Origin: CAZMXS01 sp964570325 | GTDB taxonomy: Bacteria > Verrucomicrobiota > Kiritimatiellia > CAIQIC01 > CAZMXS01 | Length of the DNA stretch: 64,000 nucleotides | Reading direction: 5' to 3' | Assembly: GCA_964570325.1 (NCBI GenBank) | Contig: CAZMXS010000001.1 | Coordinates: 62,001-126,000, forward strand | In this document: piece after piece, positions 9,162 to 15,768 of the stretch | How the letters are laid out: each line of letters starts with the position of its first letter | Numbering within the stretch: position 1 is the stretch's first letter | Program-made: the position numbers and the translations under genes | Notes under the pieces: model-generated | What the model saw: only the letters and a program-made list of their open reading frames with translations | Database searches by the model: none | What the model was told of the DNA's origin: nothing

Positions 9162-10085
9162 TTATAACCTCTCCGCCAGTAGCGGTTCGCAGATATGGAA
9201 GAAACGCCAGCCGAGCGCCAGCACGAGGAAGCTAAATAGCGTGGACACCAGCAAGCCCGGGGTTAGCGCGAACGCGCCGGTCTCGATCAGGCGGTTGATG
9301 GCGTGGAGGAAATGCGAGACCGGATTCAATTGATGCAGCCAGTACAGAGCCATCTGCCAATTCGTTATGCCGGGCTCCAGCATCGGCGTGGGATAGATTG
9401 TCGGCGCCAGGAACATGCCAAACTGGAAAGCAAACTCCAGGAGGCGGCTCATATCGTTCATCATCGTATTGACCGGCGCGAACAGCAGGCCCAGACCGAG
9501 GGCCAGCGCGATCATGGGGACCAGCAACAACGGGAAAAAAAGCACCTGCCAGCGCGGCGAGTAACTCAGGAGCAGAAAACTGAGCGCTACAACCGCGAAC
9601 CGGATGACGCCGTTGATCAGCGCGCTGCCGACTGCGCTAAAGACCAGTACCTCACGCGGGAAGTAGATCTTGGAGACCAAACTGCCGGCGTTGGCGATGC
9701 TCGTGGTGGCCGTGATGGTAATTTGCGTGAACAAGCCCCAGAGAGTCGTGCCGACCAAGGCAAAGAGCGCGTAGGGCATCGCGCCGGCCGGCATCGGCAC
9801 GTTCACGACCTGCGCCTGCCGCAGCAGCGAGAAGACCACCGTGGTGGCCACCGGCGGCAAGGCAATCCAAACGTAGCCGAGAAACGACTGCCGAAACTGC
9901 CCCGCCACGTTGCGAAACACCAGGCGGTAGATCAACTCACGATACTGGGCCAGTTCACGCAACATCGAACCCCAGGCTGCCAGCGAGACGCGGTCACGGC
10001 CGGAGGCGTCGTAGATTGTGATCGGTTCGACGGTGTTCAAGGAATGACAACCAAAAGGGTGGCGCGGCGACTCCTTGCAATCCAT
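9162..10085 (-). CDS. ABC-2 type polysaccharide export permease
   Basis: A 307-residue integral membrane protein of the Wzm/KpsM/TagG group. After a cytosolic start containing ELAQYRELIYRLVFRNV, it has about six hydrophobic segments, with the typical QSFLGYVWIALPPV entry and LNPVSHFLHAINRLI near the end. Such permeases pair with a Wzt/KpsT-type ATPase to move finished glycan across the inner membrane. No ATPase gene occurs in this window, so it must lie elsewhere or be downstream of the window edge. It sits between the O-antigen polymerase-like gene (13 nt upstream) and the B12 radical SAM gene. Its presence beside a Wzy-type gene is slightly odd, because ABC-dependent and Wzy-dependent export are normally alternatives. 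Confidence 0.87.
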   Translation of the reverse strand: MDCKESPRHPFGCHSLNTVEPITIYDASGRDRVSLAAWGSMLRELAQYRELIYRLVFRNVAGQFRQSFLGYVWIALPPVATTVVFSLLRQAQVVNVPMPAGAMPYALFALVGTTLWGLFTQITITATTSIANAGSLVSKIYFPREVLVFSAVGSALINGVIRFAVVALSFLLLSYSPRWQVLFFPLLLVPMIALALGLGLLFAPVNTMMNDMSRLLEFAFQFGMFLAPTIYPTPMLEPGITNWQMALYWLHQLNPVSHFLHAINRLIETGAFALTPGLLVSTLFSFLVLALGWRFFHICEPLLAERL

Positions 10086-10098
10086 AAGTCAGGCTATT

Positions 10099-11385
10099 TC
10101 ATGCTATCTGGGCGTCCGCGGCGGCCGGCCAAGGTTGGGTATAAGACTGGGCTTGCAGATTGGTCCAAAGGGCCGATGCGACCCCAACAAGAATCATCAT
10201 CGGCGGATTCCACGGCAAAGGGGAAAAGGCGCCGCCGACCATAATAACCAGAGCCTGCAGTTTTAACGTCCAGCCCAAATCAGACACCATCGGCCACCAA
10301 CCGGCGGTATGCTTCTGAATCTTCCCCCCATATATAAACAGCATGAGCAGCATGCCGCTGTAAAGGCCCATACCGATGATTCCCATCTCCCGGCCCGCCA
10401 TCAAAATCTCGCAATGCACCTGACCGATCGCCATCGGGAAGCGACCCATCAAGGAGGGATGGGGATTCATGCCAACGCCAAAGATCGGGTGCTCCTTGAT
10501 CAAAGCCCATGTATCACGATTCTTAAGGCGGCGCTCCTGCGCGCTCTGTTCATCTTGAGACAACTCCTCCGTCGGCTTTATTTCCTCGCCATATAAAAAG
10601 GCCTTCATTGACTTGGGAATAGACTTGAAGCGTTCGACATTCATGCCGCTGACCAGTGTAAAAATGAAAAAGAGGGCGGCTACAATAGTGACAATGGTGG
10701 TCTTGTATTGTGAGAAATACTTGGGCAAGAGAAAGAACCCGAGCGCAATCAGAATCATCATTCCCGTCCGGCTGCCGGTTTCCAGAATTATGTAGACCGC
10801 GCATAATGCGATCACCAGCATCCCATACTTGAGATACCTGTTTCGCGTCTGTTGATAAAAGAAAAGGTAAGTAGGAATCAACAAGCACATCATATAAGCA
10901 AAACCATTGGGGTTTTCCACCAATGAAACCGCCGGCCCCATCAAGCGATCACCCGCATAGGTTGCACCAGCGGATGAAAGCCGAAGGCCGGCCTTAACCC
11001 ACCACAACGAAGCCACGAAATACACGAACATCACCGCCCAAACCCGTTCCACGGTTGAGGCCATGGTCTCCACCATGATCAAAACCAAGGTATTCTTAAC
11101 CAAGCTGTCAATGAAGCCATTCCAATCCGTGTTGATCTGGTAAATGCCGATATATTGAGAAATCAGCCCGGCCGCCAATAACAGAAATCCCATTTGAGTT
11201 CCAAGCCCCAGTCGAATAGCCGGTTTGTTTTCCTGCGTGACGGCCAACGCATGGAAGCCCACCATGCCGAGGAAGCTGATATCGGCAATATGCAACGGCC
11301 AGAGAAACGGGAACCGATTCTGCGGCTGCACCAATATAATGCAGATGTACCAGAGCAGAAAGCGAAATGCCCAGCGGGACATCAT
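10099..11385 (-). CDS. O-antigen ligase/polymerase-like membrane protein (Wzy/WaaL family)
   Basis: A 428-residue protein with around ten membrane segments and a large outer loop containing KEHPIFGVGMNPH, a pattern typical of the O-antigen ligase superfamily (HPxFGxG). These proteins either polymerise lipid-linked repeat units (Wzy) or ligate glycan to an acceptor (WaaL); sequence alone does not separate the two. The frame stays open for 36 codons before the tandem ATGs at 11382-11385, but that extension is only the translated AGGATGA repeat. I therefore start at 11385. It follows the GbsR-type regulator gene across 223 nt and precedes the ABC-2 permease. Confidence 0.85.
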   Translation of the reverse strand: MMSRWAFRFLLWYICIILVQPQNRFPFLWPLHIADISFLGMVGFHALAVTQENKPAIRLGLGTQMGFLLLAAGLISQYIGIYQINTDWNGFIDSLVKNTLVLIMVETMASTVERVWAVMFVYFVASLWWVKAGLRLSSAGATYAGDRLMGPAVSLVENPNGFAYMMCLLIPTYLFFYQQTRNRYLKYGMLVIALCAVYIILETGSRTGMMILIALGFFLLPKYFSQYKTTIVTIVAALFFIFTLVSGMNVERFKSIPKSMKAFLYGEEIKPTEELSQDEQSAQERRLKNRDTWALIKEHPIFGVGMNPHPSLMGRFPMAIGQVHCEILMAGREMGIIGMGLYSGMLLMLFIYGGKIQKHTAGWWPMVSDLGWTLKLQALVIMVGGAFSPLPWNPPMMILVGVASALWTNLQAQSYTQPWPAAADAQIA

Positions 11386-11389
11386 GGCA

Positions 11390-11423
11390 AAGGATGAAGG
11401 ATGAAGGATGAAGGATGAAAAGG
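11390..11423. repeat. tandem heptanucleotide repeat (AGGATGA)n
   Basis: About four head-to-tail copies of AGGATGA lie just upstream of the polymerase gene start. The unit is 7 bases, so copies shift the frame and the stretch is almost certainly noncoding. If the copy number varies it would change the spacing upstream of 11385. Similar short-word text occurs in other gaps of this window. Confidence 0.75.
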
Positions 11424-11608
11424 AAGCCGGAGCATCTCTGCGGCTGTAAGCTGCCGCGTAAACAGCTTGCCGTCGGCGCGCAAAGCGATGCAATCGGCTG
11501 CGTCTGCGGGAGCGACCAACCGACAGACTTCGTCCCGGTCAAGTCCCGGCGGCACTTGACGGCAACCCCATTCCTGCGGCGTGATCCGCATCGTACGCCA
11601 AACAACAA

Positions 11609-12106
11609 TCAACGCCCGGCCAATAGTCTGCGAACCAACGGGTTGTTGAGCAGGCCGGCCACCTTGCGGCGGTAGGCATCCGCCTCTTTCAGGCGCTGCT
11701 CGAGAAACCTTGACTTATCGCCATTCGCGCCATTGGCCCGCAACAGGCCCAAGCTGCGCTCAATCTGCACCTTGGCCGACTCCATCTTCTTGTTAAGCGA
11801 GGGCAGCAAGCCATTGGCCAGGATTCGCGTAAAATTGGTTTCCGCCACGTAATAGTCGCGCCGATCCCCTTTGATCCAGGAACGGCGCACGGCGCCCCAA
11901 GATTCAAGCTGGCGACAGGTGATGCTGACGCTCGCTTTACTGACTCCCAGCACCTGGGCCATGGCATCCAGGGTCAGCGCCTCGTCGCTCAAATACAACA
12001 GCGTGAAAATCTGCCCGAACAACCGATTCAGGCCGAATGACTGGGCGGTGCGCCCGCCCGCCTCAATCATTTCCCAGCGCGCGGATTGCTGGTTATCCGT
12101 GTTCAT
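11609..12106 (-). CDS. GbsR/MarR-family transcriptional regulator
   Basis: A 165-residue winged-helix DNA-binding protein. SFGLNRLFGQIFTLLYLS is the typical start of the GbsR branch. The recognition part is LGVSKASVSITCRQLESWG, followed by the wing VRRSWIKGDRRDYYVAE. The C-terminal half is helical and probably mediates dimerisation. GbsR-type regulators control osmolyte genes in Bacillus, and related proteins occur inside polysaccharide loci. A perfect 16-bp palindrome lies 15 bases upstream of the start, a likely autoregulatory site. The gene is co-oriented with the glycan genes on both sides but is set off by gaps of 310 and 223 nt, so it probably has its own promoter. Confidence 0.88.
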   Translation of the reverse strand: MNTDNQQSARWEMIEAGGRTAQSFGLNRLFGQIFTLLYLSDEALTLDAMAQVLGVSKASVSITCRQLESWGAVRRSWIKGDRRDYYVAETNFTRILANGLLPSLNKKMESAKVQIERSLGLLRANGANGDKSRFLEQRLKEADAYRRKVAGLLNNPLVRRLLAGR

Positions 12107-12120
12107 AGCAAATACGATCG

Positions 12121-12136
12121 TTTAGAATATTCTAAA
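12121..12136. promoter_or_regulatory. perfect palindrome TTTAGAATATTCTAAA, likely GbsR-type operator
   Basis: The 16 bases are an exact inverted repeat with no spacer, 15 bases upstream of the GbsR/MarR gene, in an AT-rich pocket (ATATTCAATAATA follows on the plus strand). MarR-fold regulators bind such short palindromes, and the position over or near a -10 element would allow autorepression. Function is inferred from position and symmetry. Confidence 0.6.
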
Positions 12137-12231
12137 CATATTCAATAATACCACAGGGCGTCAAGGATGTTTATAGCCCCATCAGCCATTCCAAACTCGA
12201 TCCCATAACCTGGTTTGATCCGAGGGAGGGC

Positions 12232-12336
12232 GCATGGTCCGCCGGCCCATTTTGGCAATCAACTCATTCATCATTCCCCGCGCGGAACCGGAGCCCCGCG
12301 CCACGCTGAACGACATCGCGGGCCGCCGGACCATGC
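12232..12336. repeat. inverted repeat with 17-bp arms and 71-nt loop
   Basis: The left arm GCATGGTCCGCCGGCCC (12232-12248) is matched by the complement of 12320-12336 with only two mismatches at the centre of the arm. The loop contains further GC-rich pairing. It could be a small non-autonomous element, a REP-like repeat or a transcription terminator after the FkbM gene. No transposase reading frame or target duplication is visible. Confidence 0.55.
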
Positions 12337-12416
12337 CTAAATCACCTCGTTCCTTTAACTGCGGCGAGGGCACGGAGCATCGGGCTCGAATCAGACCCAG
12401 CCTATTTACCGGGCTT

Positions 12417-13190
12417 TTACTTGCGGCCTGTGTCACCGGCCACCAAGCGCTCCCAATGGTCGGATTGCAGGAATAGTGCATCCGGCCCGCTATCCGCATC
12501 CCATGGACGCACCGCGGTGCCGGCTGCGGCGCATAGACTATAGCCCAGGGCCATCAATCGGCCCCAAGGGCCGGGGTTATCCCAGTTGGACCGGTTCATT
12601 TCCACCACCAAGGCCGGCCGATGAGCCACAATCAGTTCCCAAGCCCCCTCAATGGCTTCAGCCTCATGGCCCTCCACGTCAAGCTTGATCAAGGTGACCG
12701 GGCCGGCCGGCAAAACCTCATCCAGGCGCCGACAGGCAACCGACACCCGCCGGGCCGCAGCCGAGGCGCCCACCGATTCGGCCACCAGCGCGGACTCATA
12801 TAGATTGTCGCCACCCCATGGATATGTGGGTATTTCCATCGCTGCCTCGCCACTATGCGCGGACAACGCGCAGTTGAACAACTCCACGTTGGTCAACTGC
12901 AAACGGCGGACGTTATGGGCCAGCAAGCTGAAAGTTTCAGGCACGGGCTCAAAGCTGTACACGCGACCGGCCGCTCCTACCCATTCCGACAGCAAGCGGG
13001 TCACATACCCGATGTTGGCGCCGCCATCCACGACGCGCGCGCCTGGCGCCAGCAGTCTCCGCACCAGCGCCGATGGCGGCCAACGCTCCGGCGGGAAATT
13101 CCGAACCACCCGCGGGTAGTAGAACTTCTGCAGCCGATGCCGCAATCCGTGCGGCAAACCCGCTGCGAATCTGGACAACATACCGCTCAT
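12417..13190 (-). CDS. FkbM-family methyltransferase
   Basis: A predicted SAM-dependent O-methyltransferase of about 257 residues. It has the motif I stretch VVDGGANIGYVT, the following acidic YSFEPVPE, the conserved CALSAHSG, and the family motif TLIKLDVEGHEAE. It is the third FkbM gene in the minus-strand locus and differs clearly from the two at 4.3-5.9 kb. No strong Shine-Dalgarno precedes the ATG at 13190, and a GTG at 13202 in the same frame is an alternative. It follows the NusG-like gene by about 70 nt and is probably in the same transcript. Confidence 0.86.
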   Translation of the reverse strand: MSGMLSRFAAGLPHGLRHRLQKFYYPRVVRNFPPERWPPSALVRRLLAPGARVVDGGANIGYVTRLLSEWVGAAGRVYSFEPVPETFSLLAHNVRRLQLTNVELFNCALSAHSGEAAMEIPTYPWGGDNLYESALVAESVGASAAARRVSVACRRLDEVLPAGPVTLIKLDVEGHEAEAIEGAWELIVAHRPALVVEMNRSNWDNPGPWGRLMALGYSLCAAAGTAVRPWDADSGPDALFLQSDHWERLVAGDTGRK

Positions 13191-13258
13191 TGTCACGGAC
13201 ACAGGCCTGTTTTCGCCTTTCCGCCTCCACCCTTCACCACTTCGCCTTCACCATTCGC

Positions 13259-13813
13259 TTAAGCCGGCGCCAGCAAGGCATGGTCCACTTCGACGGCGGC
13301 GGCCTGGCCGATTATGTCCACATTGACCACAACCTTGGTCCGCCCTTGGACACGACACACAACCCCTTCCAGTCCCTTGAAAGGGCCGGCTGTGACCCGA
13401 ACCATTTTCCCTTTTTCCAGATAAGGCAGGATTTCCACCACATCAGTCACTGCAATGGCCTTTTGAATCTGGCGAAGTTGCTCCACCAATTGCGTTTGGG
13501 CCACCACGTCCAGCACATTGGCCACGTACCGATTCTGGCGCACCCGCAACCGGCCGGCGGGGTCCACCACACAGAAGAGATAACCCGGGAACAGAGGCGA
13601 TGAAAAAGAGCGAACTCGCCCGCCATAGCGATGGGTCTTCTTGCGCAACGGCAGGTAGACCGGAAAACGATTCAATTCGCAGAACCCTGCCAGTTTCTTC
13701 TCGGCGCGCGGGCGGGTGTGCACGACAATCCAAGCGCAGCCTGCCGGGGCCGGCATTAATCCGCTGGCCGCATCCGCTTCAACTACATTTGCCGCAGGCA
13801 TCGAGCTGGTCAT
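13259..13813 (-). CDS. NusG/RfaH-type transcription antiterminator
   Basis: A 184-residue NusG paralogue. Residues 25-125 form the NGN domain (AWIVVHTRPRAEKKLAGF, SSPLFPGYLFC), which binds RNA polymerase. A KOW domain follows (KGKMVRVTAGPFKGLEGVV, about 143-161). Specialised paralogues such as RfaH, LoaP and UpxY sit in long polysaccharide operons and prevent early termination within them. Its place between the sugar transferase and the remaining glycan genes fits that job. A housekeeping nusG would normally sit beside ribosomal protein genes, which are absent here. Confidence 0.9.
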   Translation of the reverse strand: MTSSMPAANVVEADAASGLMPAPAGCAWIVVHTRPRAEKKLAGFCELNRFPVYLPLRKKTHRYGGRVRSFSSPLFPGYLFCVVDPAGRLRVRQNRYVANVLDVVAQTQLVEQLRQIQKAIAVTDVVEILPYLEKGKMVRVTAGPFKGLEGVVCRVQGRTKVVVNVDIIGQAAAVEVDHALLAPA

Positions 13814-14176
13814 GTCGGCATTATTGTCGAATACGACCGGCTTTACAAGTCATGTACGGGCATAATCGTCATGTCGGCGCCAACCGATTTGAGACTTGGC
13901 TTCTTCTGCTGAACCCAGCCATAGATGGTATCCGCCGATAATCGCCCCGTGAGGTCCGGCAAGTCCGGCATTCCTGACTGACTCGGGCGGGGGGAAAAGC
14001 CGGGTCGGAATGCCCGACTTGGTTGCCTGCGCCCATCCAGGCCAAAACACGATCATTGAGCCGGTCATCACGCCCGTTTAATCCATAAAGCCAGTAAAAT
14101 GAGTCAGCAGCAGATACGGACAGGCTGACCGCGCTCGGCTTGGCCGCTATTCGAAGCCCCCCGCTAATCCACTCCA
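13814..14176. other. 363-nt gap before the NusG-like gene; one possible 42-codon frame
   Basis: No confident gene. One short minus-strand frame (13843-13971) begins MPDLPDLTG and contains LSADTIYGWVQQKK, which resembles the recognition region of excisionase-type helix-turn-helix proteins. It has no well-placed ribosome-binding site. A longer minus frame (13869-14180) overlaps the sugar transferase stop but shows no recognisable family. The gap may be a leader region used by the antiterminator or a decayed gene. Confidence 0.4.
13843..13971 (-). CDS. possible small helix-turn-helix-like ORF or remnant
   Basis: A 42-residue frame from ATG 13971 to TAA 13843, ending 29 nt before the NusG-like start. 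The text TGRLSADTIYGWVQQKKPSLK resembles the helix-turn-helix plus loop of excisionase-family proteins, which usually read DTIYRWVRxGKIPxxKVG. It lacks the N-terminal helix and wing of the full domain and has AGGA directly against the start codon, which is too close. I treat it as a weak candidate or decayed gene. Confidence 0.25.
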   Translation of the reverse strand: MPDLPDLTGRLSADTIYGWVQQKKPSLKSVGADMTIMPVHDL

Positions 14177-15661
14177 TCACGCGCTGGCGGCGCCGCGCGT
14201 CTTTTCATCGCCCGGCGGCAGCGGGAGAACCCGGCCAGCCGGCGGTTCTTCTTCAGTCTCGCCGCCGTCCTCGCCATATTTCAGCCCGACGATGATCGTC
14301 TTAAATGTGCGCAGCAGAATGAGGCAATCAAGGAAGAAGCTCATATTCTTGATATAATACAAGTCATACTGGAGTTTCCGGCGCGCGCCTTCGATGCTGG
14401 ATGCGTACGGGAACTTGACCTGCGCCCAGCCGGTGATGCCGGGCGGAACCAGCAGGCGTTCCTTGTAAAACGGGATGGCTTCGGCCAAGGTGGCGATGAA
14501 TTCCGGACGTTCCGGCCGCGGACCGACCAAACTCATATCGCCCTTGAGCACATTGATCAATTGTGGAATTTCATCAATCCGCCACTTGCGCAGGAACCGT
14601 CCGATGCGCGTTACGCGGGTGTCATGCCGCATCGCCCACACGGCCCCGGACTGCGCCTCGGCATCGCGCCGCATCGTCCGGAACTTGATCAGCGTATAGG
14701 GCCGCCCATCGAGGCCAGCGCGCTGTTGAGTATAAAACACGGGCCCGCGCGACTCCAGTTTAACCAGTAAAGCCGCCAGCAATGAGATGGGGAGCGAAAC
14801 CATCAGCCCGATGGCCGCCACCGCCACATCCATGACCCGCTTAACCTTCCGGATATGTACTACCGAACTGTTCATCGCGGCGCGCATGAGCCATTCATCG
14901 TTGATGTGTTCGAGGGGGATCTCCTGGGCGATCTCCTCACACAAGGCCACATAGTCGAGCACCTCCACACCGGAATAGCGCAGTGGACGCAGCACGCGCA
15001 GCAGCTTGCGGCTGCGCGCGGGCGAGGTCGCAATAATCAGCGTCTCGATGGAATAGACATCGGCAAACTCGCGCAATCGGTCCACATAACCGAGGATCGG
15101 GATGCCGCCAATGAAGGCTTCCGCCCGCGTGCGCACGCAGGCGACGATGCCGAAGATCTTGTAGCCGGCGTCCTCCGTATTATTCAGCAGGTGGATGATG
15201 GCCTCAACGTCGCGCCCCTCGCCCACAACCAGCGTGTTCTTCATAAACAGGCCATAGCCGACGGCGATCCGATAGAGGCGCCGCAACATCCAGGCAAACA
15301 GGAAGATGAACAGCGCGGCCAGGAGCAGAATGCCGCGGCCGATATGCAGCTTGTAGCGGGCGTAGAACACCATGATGATGATGGCCAAGCCAATGGCGGT
15401 CGTGATCAGCGGCAGAACCACGGAGGCGCTTTTGCTGCGAACCGCCTGTTGCTCATACATGCCGCCGGCGTAGAACACGAGCAGGAAGATCAGCGTGGAT
15501 CCGCCCAGCGTCGGGATATGCTCCAGCACATATTCCCAGCCGTCCTTGGGCGCCAGGCGAATCAACGCCGACAGGATAATTGAGGCGACGATAAAAATGA
15601 TATCGCCCGCCAGCAGGAAAATCCGGCGTCGTGATACTCGGATGCCGCGTTCGAAGAACAT
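14177..15661 (-). CDS. polyprenyl-phosphate sugar phosphotransferase (initiating glycosyltransferase)
   Basis: A 494-residue membrane protein that should load the first sugar phosphate onto undecaprenyl phosphate and so start repeat-unit synthesis. Four to five hydrophobic segments occupy about residues 10-150. A Rossmann-like middle domain follows (NTLVVGEGRD onward). The catalytic domain begins at VKRVMDVAVAAIGL, with VFYTQQRAGLDG, TLIKFRTM and GDMSLVGPRPERPEF, the signature of the WcaJ/WbaP/EpsE group. It is encoded downstream of the Wza-Wzc pair, as in many Wzy-dependent loci. The sugar specificity cannot be deduced. Confidence 0.92.
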   Translation of the reverse strand: MFFERGIRVSRRRIFLLAGDIIFIVASIILSALIRLAPKDGWEYVLEHIPTLGGSTLIFLLVFYAGGMYEQQAVRSKSASVVLPLITTAIGLAIIIMVFYARYKLHIGRGILLLAALFIFLFAWMLRRLYRIAVGYGLFMKNTLVVGEGRDVEAIIHLLNNTEDAGYKIFGIVACVRTRAEAFIGGIPILGYVDRLREFADVYSIETLIIATSPARSRKLLRVLRPLRYSGVEVLDYVALCEEIAQEIPLEHINDEWLMRAAMNSSVVHIRKVKRVMDVAVAAIGLMVSLPISLLAALLVKLESRGPVFYTQQRAGLDGRPYTLIKFRTMRRDAEAQSGAVWAMRHDTRVTRIGRFLRKWRIDEIPQLINVLKGDMSLVGPRPERPEFIATLAEAIPFYKERLLVPPGITGWAQVKFPYASSIEGARRKLQYDLYYIKNMSFFLDCLILLRTFKTIIVGLKYGEDGGETEEEPPAGRVLPLPPGDEKTRGAASA

Positions 15662-15768
15662 CGGTGCAAGCCGTGAATTATGGTGAAATACCGCGATTCA
15701 GGTCTAAACCACACCGCCCCATTTGATGCAGGGCCTTCGATACTGGATACTGAATGCTCATCCGTTTT

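Larger units (their letters stand above)
12107..12416. other. 310-nt gap between GbsR-type and FkbM genes
   Basis: It holds the 16-bp palindrome next to the regulator gene and, further in, a long inverted repeat (12232-12336). Short frames are open on both strands (for example 12234-12476 plus), but none has a recognisable domain, a good ribosome-binding site or sensible codon use, so I call no gene here. Confidence 0.6.

Noticed and set aside
12182..12499. Small genes in the 12.1-12.5 kb gap
   Set aside because: Frames on both strands lack ribosome-binding sites and any family resemblance, and cover the inverted repeat.
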